From the NCBI GenBank assembly GCA_963513935.1, contig OY740767.1, forward strand, positions 152,464,431 through 152,528,430: a stretch of 64,000 nt of DNA, in the 5' to 3' direction. Shown here one piece after another: positions 50,095 through 62,447 of this stretch; position 1 is the first letter of the stretch; the number at the start of each line of letters is the position of its first letter. The DNA is from Aphrophora alni (Eukaryota > Arthropoda > Insecta > Hemiptera > Aphrophoridae). The position numbers were made by a program, and so were the translations under genes. The notes beneath the pieces were generated by a model. The model was not told the DNA's origin and did not search any database. It saw only the letters and a program-made list of their open reading frames with translations.

Positions 50095-50600
50095 AAATAA
50101 TGAGATGATTATTTAATTCCACAAAACAGCTTTAATTGCGACATATGTTTCGCCATTAGGCATTTTCAAGCAACTAAATTGAAAACAAAACAAGTCTAAA
50201 CTAAAATGTGAGACAAAAGGAAAGGTTATAGTAAGGGGTTGAGAAATGACAAAAGAAAGGTCAATGATCTAACCTGTGGGATGGAAATGGGGGTGTTTTA
50301 GAAAACAAAGGTTACATAATAGGTCTCAATAGTGGTGATGAGTTAAGATGTATTTGTTCATTTAAGTTGGAAGTATGGTTTTTTAAAATTGATCTATTGA
50401 TTTCTAAACATTCCAGGTTATTGAGTTTCCTACTTTTTTGTTCTATATGCAGAAGTTTAACGTTTAACTTAGGATCAAAATTATGTCCTGTGTCTAATAA
50501 ATGATTTGCAAAATTTGAGTTAGATTTGCCATACTATAGATAAAATTCATTTTTCTCCTTGTCTAATAGAAGATTGTGATAACTAAATACCGGGGAATGC
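50095..50600 (-). pseudogene. Penelope-like element 3' end
   Basis: Minus strand: SNFANHLLDTGHNFDPKLNV, LLHIEQKSRKLNNLECLEIN, NEQIHLNSSPLLR, then a non-coding end with CTTGAAAATGCC-TAAT-GGCGAAAC (about 50170-50147). The order (A-x-HLL-x3-H; L-x2-LE-x-LEI; NEQ; SPLL) is that of Penelope-like C-termini. It is nearly free of stops in this short part. A different subfamily from the copies at 27420 and 46232. Confidence 0.6.
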
Positions 50601-53600
50601 CTAGTAATCAGCTAGTAAAACAATAAAAAAGGCTACGGAGAACAAGTTAGGAAAAAAAATCAACAGAAAAACTATTACCTACATTGGAGACATCATATTA
50701 TTATGTATGAGGTATGTTGAAAAAAATTAGACGGATTAACTCAAAATTTTCAATTAAAATAGTTTTATTAAGAATTGTATTAGTAAAGTTAGACCACAAA
50801 ATAATTATGTGTACAGCAAAAATATAATGTACAATTTGCCATGCTAGTGTGGGACAAACATAACGCCCTTACAAAAAACATGTTTCAAAACACACAAAAA
50901 AATTAATATTATCTTGGGAAGTAAATCGCTTTGAGATAGCTGACACACTGCAACGATACACCTTGCAAGATTAACGTAGACTCTCAATTTAACACGTATC
51001 GTTCGGGAATTTACTCAAATTTTGCTTCCGGCTTTTTCCCCGCTTGCGACAACGTATCGTATGCAAGACAATTTTACTTTTATCGTAAATTGTCAAGAAA
51101 TAAGTCTTTTCGACTTTATTTCGTTTTATTTATTAATGAATTTATTGATTGCTCAGTCAATTTTACCTTTTCTTAAACTTGTGTATACGACTCTTCCTAG
51201 AGGTCGTGCCGTGTGGGAGAGTTTGGTTTCCAAATTTTATTCCATTTAGAAAAATGTACAAATAATTAATTTTTGTAAATTTCTCTTTAGAGCACACACT
51301 TTATTTCACAGATATATATTTAAAATGGCATACAACTATAGGAATCTCTACAATAATGAAAAGCAATTAAAGATTTTTCAAATCAATTATCAATATTTAT
51401 TACTTTTTATATTATGACTGAAGGTCTTTCTTTTGTTTGATAAATTTATATTTTTCTTTATACTACAAAATCTCTACCATAAGACACAATGAATTTTATA
51501 CACATATATTACAACACATTAAATTTTATATAGACACTCTATAACATATTAAATTTTATACTCAGAATGACCAGAACAAATCATTTAAAATTGAATTTAC
51601 TTAAAAAATACACTTCCCCTATAATTTTTATTGAATATTTAATTAAAATGAATTTACGTTTATTATTATTAATTCCCTAAAGTTTCCAATAAATCAAAGT
51701 TTTGGTACCTTGAACACTAATGAAGATCATATATGATGCTGAAGATTCTGATGGGTTGAGATGATCTCCCGATGCCTGTAGTCTAATGTTGTAAGTTCAA
51801 TGAGTAGATTTTCTGCTGGTGCTGACTCCTGAAGCACGTCTTCCTCGTAGGCTGGTTGAAAAAAGAGTATCCAAGTTACCTTGAATATTTCAGAGCTCCT
51901 CTGACTTGGGAATTTTGAGTACCAACTTAACTTGGTTTCCCTCATAAACTATCCCTTCACGTTTTTATACGTTTTCGGCGAGTTTATGCTTTATTTTGGG
52001 TTTTTTCATTTCCCAAAATATTTACAGATTATTTATTTATTATATTTATTCTTTTATTTCATTCTAATCCTTTTATTTCTTCCTTTTTACTTTATTTCTT
52101 CACAAATTTTTATCTTTTATCGGTTGTCTCCACTTCTTTGTCATTGGTTACGGTCGAGTTTCGCTCAGCGATCCCTCCTCTTGTTAAAACATGATTTTGG
52201 TTGAAATTCTGTACTTTTTTCTTCTTTTCTCTCTAACTTCTGCTTCGCTCTTCCGATTCTCGATTTCTTTTTAGATCTTGGTTCTTAATGTTCTTGGGAT
52301 CCTTTAGGTTTTTGTTTCGTGGTTGTAGTCCATTTCTTTCTCGAGTTATTTAGCTTTTACGTAATTTAAACAATTTCAAAATTTAGTTTTTTCCCTCATT
52401 TGGTTTTTGGTTTTTTAACACTTTTTTATTTTTTGTTCTTGGTAGGAACGAATGTAACTATGATCACTTTTTCTCTGCTATGTTTATTTCGCGAGAAATC
52501 TTGATTTAAAGTTTTTTACATCGTTTTCCCATGAAAACATGTTATTAAAACTCCCATCTACTGATTTTATAAATTTGGTTTGTTCATTCTGTACAACACA
52601 CTAATTTAAACATTTCTTAATTATAAATACATTCTATTTATAATGTTTATCTAATTTTTCGATAAATTGGTATTTTTATAAGTGCCTAAGGTTTTTTTTT
52701 TTTTTTTTTTCTTCCTTTTTTTTTTTTTTTATTAAAATATCGTTGGAGTTATTATTTTTATTTCATGTTTCCCCTTTATTTCCCCCTTACTTATTTATAT
52801 TTAATTTACCATTTGTTAATTTCATTTATTTTATATTTTAGTATTTTTTGTCTAAGTTGTTTTCCCCGTAACTTTGTTAATTATTAATTTATGAAAATTT
52901 CCCCCCTTACTAAATATTTTTATTATTACTTTTACAATCTTTCTCGGTACTTTATTTTTTAAATTTGAAACATTTTTGTTTCACGGACAAGTTTATTCCC
53001 GTTAGTGACGCATCAACATCGCTAACTGCTGGCTTTACCTACTACGTTGCTAACGAATCAGCTTTACAATTTTTATTCTGCCTTGAGCGTTTTGGCCAAT
53101 TCCAAACCGCCTCAACACGTAATATCAAATAACCACGCCATTCTTGGGACAAAAAATTGAAGGAAAAGGAATTTTAAAAAGACAAATTATGACTACAAAA
53201 AATTGTATCTCACAGGATAGTTCTACCATAAGTGCAATATATTTACAGTCAATTAAGAAGGAAGTAAGAGAACATTTATGGACCCTTGAAGTGCCAGAAT
53301 GCTCAAACAGGACGCTTTGTGACGTGTCTGGACAGGTTTCCGTGCAGAAGTATACGAATTGTCGAAGTATCGAAGGTTTACTCTATTTGTTTTTTATATT
53401 TGACTGTGATACCTGAACGAACATCTTTGTCAGTAATTAAAGGTAGATGAAGTCTATTATTAATTTAAACTATACCCCAAACCTAAAATATCTATCCAGA
53501 TTAATTCACTGTTATACTCGTAAATAGAAACATATAAAGAAATATTATCAACAAATGATTGTGATTTTGTTGTTAAAATTCACAGCCTAGCTATGAAATA

Positions 53601-54697
53601 ATAAAATTGAATTCCTTAAAAAACAATAATCAGATTTTTAACACTTTAGCGATAACCATAATTGAATATGTAGTATTATTATTAACTATTAATCAAAAGT
53701 TTACATACAAATTTGGTAGTTTTTGATCAGAATAAGTAAATGTTAACATAATATAACTTTTGTCTAGTTAGTCCCTTTAAAAAAATATTCTGGGAGAAGT
53801 GGAGCACAATTTTATTTGCACAAATTAATTGTAAATGACAATGTAAGTTGTATCTTGGAGTGAAAAAATCTACATTCCATTTTATTTATCTTTTGATGAT
53901 AAATTTCTCTTCTACAATTTACTAGTAGCCTATTAAAAATATAATGTAAAGCGTAACTTAAAAAATAATACTCCAAGAGTTAATAAAAATAAATGAGACA
54001 ATTATATTATTAAATTCTTGTTACCAAACTAAATCACCAAAACCGCTGTTGAATAAGTATTAGCTATTCGAAAGCAAGCCATTAATAAAAATCGTGAGAA
54101 TCACGTATCAGTTTATGAAATCACTGACTTCTCTTTATCACTATTTAGTCCAATTAATAATTTAAGATAATGGTGATTTTACAATCTGTGTGAGAAAATC
54201 ACAGATCAGTGAATCATCGACCATCACTGTAGAATAACATCAGAAATGTAATTTATAAGAAAAGGAAATTATAATTAGGTTAGTCTAAAGTAAAGGCTAT
54301 TACTAATATTTCAAAATAAAATTAACATATAAGTTTTGAATGTATAAATGAGGTTTAACAAACATAAGTTATAACATGAAAGTTTCATAAGGTAAATTAA
54401 TTATTAATATTAAAATATTTTAATGTTTTAGATAGACAAAAGGCGAAATACTTATATTTCGTGAAGAAATAGTAATGTGTGTCATTAGTTAATTTCTATA
54501 AAGCAATTGAAAGTAACCATTTTTATATTCAAGTAACATAACCTAAACGTTTGATTCGAAAATGTATTTAACAACTTTGAAAGCGGAAATACCAGTAATA
54601 TGGAGCCAGTGGTGTAGGATAGGGAAAATTCCAAACAATCTACATCTGTGTGCAATAATCAAAACATATTATAGAATTAACTTATAACATGTGAATA
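50601..54697. other. Long intron stretch, no feature assigned
   Basis: The 51950-52560 and 52950-53110 parts are pyrimidine-rich with poly(T) at about 52690-52730 and could be LTR or other non-coding element sequence. The frame at 53144-53416 (about 90 codons, with SIKKEVREHLWTLEVPECSN) has protein-like content but no motif I know. Confidence 0.3.
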
Positions 54698-56199
54698 CAG
54701 TAAAACCTTGATAGCTCGACTCCCGGTCATTGGAGATTCCGTATAATTCGACAGCAGCCAATCAATGTCAACCTATCAACATAATTTGGAAACTTCACAC
54801 GATAGCCAATCAGGTCAGTGACTGATGTCTATTGTCTTCACTTGCATGGGTGTTTTACCTATGTCACCCTTCGTTATCACAAGTTTTTGTTGACTCAGAG
54901 TGTTTATGAAGGTCAAGTCAAGTCATAGTTTTATTTTACAGTTACAAATTTGTAACTTTTCGGGACTGGCTTAAATTCTAAATTCTACCCACTAAAAACT
55001 TTGTATTAAAATGTGAAAAATCTGCCATTGGTTATAAAAAAAGCAAAGAAAGATTAAACATTTTGGTAGCTGATGTGCACAAACTAAAATTAGCTTTGAT
55101 AGGAAGAGCAAAAAAGCCACGACTATTCAAAAAGGTAAAGAACATAGTTTTGACCTGCCTGTCTGGACTGTGACTAGTGCATGGATATTGGAGGGAATTT
55201 AAAAAAAGTTGTTTCACCAATAGTTGAACATTTTTGAAAAGAAAAAAAAGAAGCAGTTTTGATCTTAGACATTGCTTCGACTCATCTTAGTACAGAAATT
55301 CTTCAAGACAAAAAACTAAGGCAATGTTCCTTCTACTGAATTTCACTTCACTGTGCTAACCCATGGACCAGGGAGCTTTGGCTACATGGAAGAAGAAGTA
55401 CGGATAGCAAGCTTCTTTCATCCTTAGTCTTGGAAACTACTTGATGGATAAATTGAAAAAATAAAAAATCTTCTGGATGTTATTGGGTAGGTTTCTCAGT
55501 TGTAGGATGAACTAGAGCTCTTGACTATTGTTCATTCTTAGAAAAAACTTCTTAATCATTTGTAAAATGAATATCTTGAAATTGAGGCTGAGGAGGAAAA
55601 GACTACTGAGCTATTTAGTAGATTTGATAAAGAAAGTTCCAGGGTGCGTGGAAACTTTGGATGGAGACGTAAAGAGTGAATTGGAAGAAGTGAACCATGT
55701 GCAGATGATGAAATCATTACAAATGTGAAAGCGAGGGAGGAAAACAAGGAAGATTCAAAAGATGACGCAAGATCTTCATTAAGAAAAATTGATCCATGGT
55801 AAAGGTGATTGAGGGAATACTACAGTATTTAGAATAATAGAGCAATGTCTGCTATGGACATATTTTTCCTTCATCGGCTCCATGATGAAGTTGGAAGGTG
55901 GAGAAACCAAAATAGAAGATAATCAAAAATTACATGAATATTTATACACTAATGTAAGATGCAATGTATTTAATTTATTTTTTCTTAGAATATTTACTGT
56001 TTTTTTTTTGTTTTTTTTTTAAATTTGCATTGGTGCATTTTGTTTTTAATTATTATTAAATTTATAAGTTGTCAATTCAATTTTTGTATTAATAGAAACA
56101 GCCTTCAATTCCGTGAAATTTGAAATTTTGGTAATTCCACATTTCAGACATTTGAAACCTGCTTAGTCCACATTATGTCGAACTACTGAGGTTTTACTG
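54698..56199 (+). pseudogene. Decayed pogo/jerky-type DNA transposon
   Basis: Terminal repeats CAGTAAAACCTTGATAGCTC and the complement of the right end (CAGTAAAACCTCAGTAGTTC) bound 1.5 kb; TA precedes the left end, while the right duplication has drifted. Inside, + strand relics of the DDE core: AVLILDIASTHLS (about 55255; like LLLDNAPSH), a damaged PPN...QPMDQG block, DVIG-VSQL, then a tail rich in Asp/Glu. Many stops. Confidence 0.65.
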
Positions 56200-56200
56200 T

Positions 56201-56509
56201 TTACTGTATTATGAAATTCAGAGAGAATTGACTTGCAAAAATTATAAATGCTGATCTTAAAAGATATACAACAGTAATATTGATTTGATTGTGCAAGTTT
56301 GAGACAGCACTAAGAACAACCTCTATTCGACCGTCAGAATGTACATAGGTATCAAAATAATGTACCTCACCTGGAAATATTCCAGTAAACATCATTGAAT
56401 TTAGTTTGAAATAATTACAACATTCACAAACTATAAATGATTCATCTCTGTCTATAGTGATATAAATGTTTGGAGTCTTTGTTTGTAAAAAGTGTACAAT
56501 TCTGGCCAT
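56201..56509 (-). CDS. Unidentified 102-codon open frame
   Basis: The product starts MARIVHFLQTKTPNIYITID, includes CECCNYFKLNSMMFTG and SDGRIEVVLSAVSNLHNQIN, and ends at a TAA beside the pogo right end. No stop interrupts it and the composition is protein-like, but I do not recognise it. Probably part of another mobile element. Confidence 0.2.
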   Translation of the reverse strand: MARIVHFLQTKTPNIYITIDRDESFIVCECCNYFKLNSMMFTGIFPGEVHYFDTYVHSDGRIEVVLSAVSNLHNQINITVVYLLRSAFIIFASQFSLNFIIQ

Positions 56510-56599
56510 TTAAAATCAAACTCCCAAAAACTGGGTAAATAAGTTCGCATCACTTGTTCAGCTAAAGTAACTCTAAGCCTACATGGAAATTTATCTCAA

Positions 56600-56800
56600 T
56601 CGTAATAATAATAATAATTTTTTATTCCACAATAAACAAAGTTGTACAATAAACAAATAACTTTAACTTCGATGAATAGGAATCTCTTAGGTTATGACCG
56701 TTTATGGATTTTCATACAGAAATTAAAAATACAAAAAATTTAGAATTACAAGTGCAACAGATACAAGACTGTTCATTTAACAAATAATAAATGTATGTAT
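56600..56800 (-). repeat. Possible LINE 3' tail on the minus strand
   Basis: Read on the minus strand, GTTTATTGTGGAATAAAAAA followed by (TTA)n resembles the tail of CR1-like LINEs (compare the TAA tail at 41260). Confidence 0.35.
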
Positions 56801-56829
56801 ATATAAAATCAAATATAATTTTGTTATAA

Positions 56830-58060
56830 TTAAAGACTTCCAAAAGTCTATAAGGAAATATTTATCTCAAGTATTTCATACAAAACTGTGTGTTCTAATT
56901 TGTATCTTTCAAATAACTTCAAATGTCTTTTTGTAGTTTTCGAATGTCAAAGTTATCTTTTGCATGTTTGTAAATAATATATCAGTAATGTTCAAGATGG
57001 TAAAAACAAAGTCATTGGCCAACGGTTGTTTGTGCGTGAAACAAAGTAATGCTCTTTATACTGATCAACAACATCAATATCACATTTAGTTGAATTATAG
57101 AACGTCATTGTGTATGACTTTGGAAGCATCTCCAGATTTTGAGTCGATATCATCGATGACATGTAAGCTAGAAATTAGAGTCACAACTCTCTGCTTTTCT
57201 TGGGAATATAAGCCACCATAGTAAGGTTTCTCTGACGGCAAAGATGCTGGAATGTTCTAGCTTTCCTTTTGAAATAAGTTCAGGAGGAATTTCCATTTTG
57301 TTTTTCCTGATGGTTCTTACAAATGTTAGATTATGGTCTTCCAACAACGTCTCTGCAAGAGGGATGGAAGTAAACCCGGTATCACTAGTTATTGACCCCC
57401 TTGTACCACTTATGCGTGTTATCATCCTCTTTACAACTGCAAGTCTGGAATTATCAACTTTGAAGGGTCCTTCAGGTTGCTTTCCTGCAACCTCCATATT
57501 AACATGTCCATAATAACTGTGTAAAAATGTTTTGGCATTTGCCAAAGAATAAACTTTGATGCTGTATTTGGTTGGCTTGTTCCTTATGTACTGCCTAAAG
57601 GAATAACATACTCTAAATGCATTAAGCATTTCATCAACGGTCAAATATTCTTTCACAGAGAAGCTAGTCTTCGATTTCTTGACAACATTTTCAAAAATGT
57701 CTCGGAGGGGGTGAGCTTGTCTATTAACTATCGCTGCTTGCTTGTTGTGGCATCATCAAATCTTATGTTTATTATAAATTGGAATCATTTTAAGTTCATG
57801 GTGGTTCTACAGACCTCAATCCCAAACCCATTAGTTTCTCATAAATCCAATAAGTCAGATTTCTCTGAACTGAAACCTTCTTCTTGTATTTGTAGCTCGT
57901 CTTCTATATCATCATCCGATGCTACTTCATCTATCACTTCAACAGCAGGTAGATCTATAAACAATTATCACCTAACCATTCCTGTATTATCTCTTCTCTC
58001 CTCTTCTCTTGCCATTTCCTTCTCGACATTTAAAAAAAAAAAGTCTTTGAATATCCAGTT
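56830..58060 (-). pseudogene. PiggyBac-type transposase remnant
   Basis: On the minus strand: a degraded RD(I/T)F...NV block (about 57700), EYLTVDEMLNAFR...FRQYIRNKPTKYSIKVYSL (57650-57560), GSITSDTGFTSIPLAETLLE (second Asp region, 57390-57330), TIRKNKMEIPPEL, and after a frameshift YNSTKCDIDVVDQYKEHYF then RWPMTLF (57100-57010, third Asp region). The expected first catalytic Asp (usual CD-x-KT) reads LANAKT, so it is lost. Most of the core (57168-57656) is one open frame of 162 codons, suggesting moderate age. N-terminal part and TTAA termini were not identified. Confidence 0.75.
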
Positions 58061-59550
58061 CCCTGCAATATTTCTACTTTCACACCTGCAGTGTTTCTAC
58101 TAATTAATTGTTATTTTTTAACTCTAACGATTTTGAGTAAAATTTAATTATATCTCAGGTCTTGAGTTCTTAGGAAAATGTCTATAAGTTTTGGGTTTCC
58201 TGTAATACATACATAATCATGAATGCAGATACAATAATGTTTATTATCTATATTTCTTTATAACCTTTTTTCATAAATTTCCTATATTAAAGTTCTACAA
58301 GAAAATACACAATAATCGGTAAACGTCACTATGGAAATTTTCTTAAAGCAATCAATATTTTATATATTTTCCGTTAAATTTTCTAGTTTTAAACATTAAA
58401 ATATATGTCTTATAAATGAAGTCTGTTGTTCTTTAAACAAAATAGTTCATTTACAAATAATTTCATTTTATTTTTTTTAACAAAGGCTCTACTTTATTCA
58501 GAAAATTTCTCAGGTTGACAATTACTATTCTTTTTTCTTTAGTTTAAAATTAATTATCTTATATTTTTCTCACTTAACAGTTTTTTATAACTACTCAATC
58601 TATTGCTTCTTATACCAAGGACGCTACACTCTGTTTAAAATCAAATTCCAAGCCATTTTATTTTTTAATATTATGTAAAAAAAAAAAAGATATTTTAGAT
58701 ACTTGGAGATAATGAGGTAATAGTTTCCACTATCACTTGGTAGTGGAAACTATTTCACTTTTTAATTAAAATCGCAACAGGTACTTTTACAAACACTTGT
58801 CCATAACTCAGCATAGAAATGTCCAGGCTACCACTCTAGAAGTCCAAAATAAATCTCAATTATTTTGTTCCTTTGATGCTGCCTAATTTTCCCACTCTTC
58901 CCACTATTTTCTGATTGGCCCTTTTTCACACCAATCAAGTAAATCAATGTTTTATTTTTATTTGTTGCTAACTAGACTTGTCATAACCCTAAGTATTTAA
59001 TTATTCAATAATTATTCTTGACTAAATAATTACTCTTAATACCTGTGATGATATAAAAAAAAATGTAACTATTATAATATTCCTGGTTGTTGCTTTAACC
59101 TAAACACATTTTATTTTTTATAATGACACATGTAGTCATCACTTTATTTCAGATCTATAATACTCCAAGTCATCCGTCTGGCTGTCCGACCAAATTAATA
59201 CGTAATCAGAATTAACCACGAAAATGAATTCTGATCATGTACTTCATTCAATCGAAATGAACGTTAATCTGCCAGAAAATGTGAAATATTACATCCCCAT
59301 TGTCCTCGATGAGTTTAGCTTGAGTATATACAAAGGCACTATTTACACAAAAATAATAGAAAATTGTTTTGATCTAGTATATAAAAAATAAAACGGTTTG
59401 ACATCAGTATATACAAAGCCACTATTTAGATAAAAATTTAACACAGCTAACACTTTCTTACTATTTTAAACTACAAAAATAAGTAAAACTTAATTATATA
59501 AACAAATAGTAATGCATACAAGATAGGGTGCACACTGTAGAAAAGATCAG
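58061..59550. other. AT-rich intron sequence with one perfect hairpin
   Basis: Contains the hairpin at 58719-58754 and a direct repeat (AGTATATACAAAG-CACTATTTA at about 59324 and 59409). No gene seen. Confidence 0.4.
58719..58754. repeat. Perfect 14-bp hairpin
   Basis: AATAGTTTCCACTA, an 8-base loop, then TAGTGGAAACTATT. Could be the vestige of a tiny inverted-repeat element. Confidence 0.8.
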
Positions 59551-59559
59551 GTAATCGAG

Positions 59560-60540
59560 TAGCGTGAGGCAGTTTTGTCAAACAAGGCACTCAGGCTGAC
59601 TTTTGTGGGGTAAAGTGTTTATACACACTGACAGTGGACGAGTCAATTGAAAGGTATTGAGGGGGTGGAAGCTAGTCACATGCTACATTAAGAATTATAA
59701 CTATTTATCTCTAAACCCTGTCAAAAAGACCAGAACGTACTCTCTCCAAAGTTCAATTGGCAAACATCGATAAAGAAACTGTTTGATAGATTTTATATAA
59801 AGATTTGAACTCTAGAAAAATGTGCATAAAAGATTGTGCCGAAATACCTCATTTCTGAGCAGAAGATAACTCAAATGTACATTTATGCTGACATTCTGGA
59901 AAACATTGAAAATGATCCTAATTTTTATAAAATGTAATAAACTTTTGACATGGTTTAATCTTTTTTTTTTTTTTTTGGGTATGACCTAGAAATAAAATAA
60001 AGCATCAATCCTTGCATTGGAAGACTTACAGTTCTCCAAGACAAAAGTAAGTACGGATGAAGTCCACATTCATAGCATTGATGATTTTTTTTTATATCCG
60101 AAGAATTGTTCATATGATTGGGTGGGAAAGATCAAACTGTTAATCAGACTTGACAGCCTTTTATGAAAGGGTGGGATGATAACATCATAAAATGTGGAAG
60201 AAAGGTTTGTGCAGTCTTCACTAAATGACAATCCAGCGACACACAATATGTTGTTTATCAAAATATTTTCAATGAAGCATGGAATCCCTCTGTTGGAGCA
60301 TGGCACTGTACTCATCTTAGCTACATGTAACACGAAGATCAAGTTTGCATTAAGAGGAACTAATTTCAAGTCCACAGATGCAGTGAAAGCAAAAGCAATG
60401 TATCTGATACAGGAGCTATTAGAAGATGATCTCTAATATTACTTCCGGAAGTGGAAGATCAGTACATTAAAGAAGATAACATTTCCATCTTGCTCTTCTA
60501 CAGCCACACCTTATACATGTTTAGAAAAATAATCTAAAAT
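59560..60540 (+). pseudogene. Decayed mariner-like transposase
   Basis: + strand relics in order: KIVPKYLISEQKITQMYIYA and DILENIENDPNF (about 59840-59925), LEDLQFSKTK (about 60020), NDNPATHNMLFIKIFSMKHG (about 60225; like DNAPAH), IKFALRGTNFKSTDAVKAKA (about 60335) and YYFRKWK (about 60440). This is the order of a mariner/Tc1-group transposase. Frameshifts and stops throughout; the C-terminal 80 codons are open. Different subfamily from 48445. Confidence 0.65.
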
Positions 60541-61449
60541 ATCTTGCAAAAAGTTCAATCTCATTATCAAGTAGATCATATCAGAGGATTGAGGCCGTCA
60601 AAGTGCGAGGTTATTACTATTATTACTAGCTGAGCCTGTATGAGCAACGATGTAAACATAATGTTAGATTTAACTTAATAATTACTTTAAATCAAATAAT
60701 GAACTGCATTATTTCACCCCATATATTTTTTAATTAAATTTTTTCGAACAATTAAATGGTACCCCATGGCCTGCTATATAGTGGACAATAACTGAATTAT
60801 CTACATCTTTAATATTTATTATAGAGTATCTATGTGAATAAGAAAAAGTATGTGGAATATTGTATTTATAGGTGAATTTACTTGCTTACGCAACTCATAT
60901 AAACCATAATTTCAGTTGTAGGATGTTCTACTATATTTGTATTTTGTAAGTTATTTTGCTGTTAGTTTTTGCTATTCTGATTATTATGGTAACACTTCAG
61001 GTATTAATGGTTTCAATTTCTCTCAATTTTTAAGTGTTTTTTTTTCCTAACTTTTGAACGATGTGTACATTTTTCTATTCATCTTATGAAAAAGCTAACA
61101 TACATTTTCAACGACCACACAGTGTAGAAATATTTAAACGAGTTCAAAATGATTGTAGGTTTAACTAATGTTTCACAATTTTGTAACAGATATAACTCTC
61201 ATAAAAAAAATATATAGATAAGATCTTGGAAATGTATTTTATCTTTATATTTATAGTATTTTATAAATTTTAGACGTCAAATATATGTATGTGAATATAT
61301 CTAGATATAAGTTATATGGCGAGTGGTTGGGCTATACCATTACCACTCACCGCACTATCTATTAATTTGTTCTGTATAATATAAAAAAATATCCAAAGGA
61401 TCTTATAAAACACAAATTCAAATACAAGTATTTAAAATACTGTTTATAG
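60541..61449. other. AT-rich intron end
   Basis: No feature except the acceptor TTTATAG at 61449. Confidence 0.4.
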
Positions 61450-62447
61450 GTTTGAAGAAGAAAGAAGATTTTATAAATTCACTTCCTTGAACCCGGACAC
61501 TCATCTGTGGCAAAATTACAAGGAACGAGTTCAACTTATTGAAGATAATCTATCAAAAGAAATAAGATATTATCATGACATGCCACGGACACATCCATTA
61601 TACGATAAAGAGTGGAAGGAATATTGGAGTAAAAGAAATGAAAAACCGACAGAAACAGCTGATTGGTTGGAGTTTTGGGAGAAACAGTTGAAAGGATGGT
61701 TTGATGAAAAATTGGAAATGGAGAAAGCTCAACTGAGAGTACAACTAGAATATTTGCACACTACTGGCAACAAAGATGAAGATGATAAACCTTGTGTAGA
61801 GACCAAATCAGTTCATGATGGTTCTTCTAGACCATCTACACGCTTATCTGTTATTCCTATTCTTAGGCGTCTTTCAACTCTAAAACATATTTTAGGACCA
61901 TTAGTATCTAAAGTTGACAATCTCTTATTTTCGGCATTAACATTGGAGGATTTGTCGGAAAACAGTGCGGACGAGATTTTACTAGTCAAGGACAATTGTG
62001 CAATACTAGAAGAAATTAAAGAAAGTTTGGAAAGGTATATACTTTCTGAATTTGTTGATAAAAATACGTTACCTGTAACAGAATCAGCAATTCTAAATAT
62101 AATGGATTTACTCCGGACAGTTTCTAAAAGAAAACACGATGGCAGAAAGTCACCTTATACTAAGCAAGTGTTTATAAGAAATGACACTTCTACAGTTTAC
62201 AAAGTATCTGAACTAAATCTATGTGTTGAAAAACTAGAAATTTTATCGCACTTAACGTTCTCACAAAGGACTACGATTGTACAAGAAATCGCTGCCGAGT
62301 TGTTTCTTCGAGGATTAACTGAAATAACTGAGGACCAATTGCTGCAGCTCAACAAGATCTTAATGTGTCGAGATAACTCACCAGGAATTCAGTCTTCTTC
62401 ATCAACTCTTTTGGGTGCTCTCAACATGATCTTCGGAAACGATCAGA
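61450..62447 (+). CDS. Large exon: charged C-terminal block with Trp motifs
   Basis: The acceptor (TTTATAG) ends at 61449; the donor is GTAAGT after 62447, leaving one base. About 332 residues follow the split Arg codon: FEEERRFYKFTSLNPDTHLW, then a helical charged stretch, then HPLYDKEWKEYWSKR at about 61590-61640 and DWLEFWEKQLKGWF at about 61660-61705. These two Trp motifs look like a short tandem unit for packing or partner binding. Downstream are predicted helices (LRRLSTLKHILGPLVSKVDN; LTFSQRTTIVQEIAAELFLR). The Leu at 61487 (TTG) is not a start. The terminal part continues in an exon I could not locate before 64000. Confidence 0.85.
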
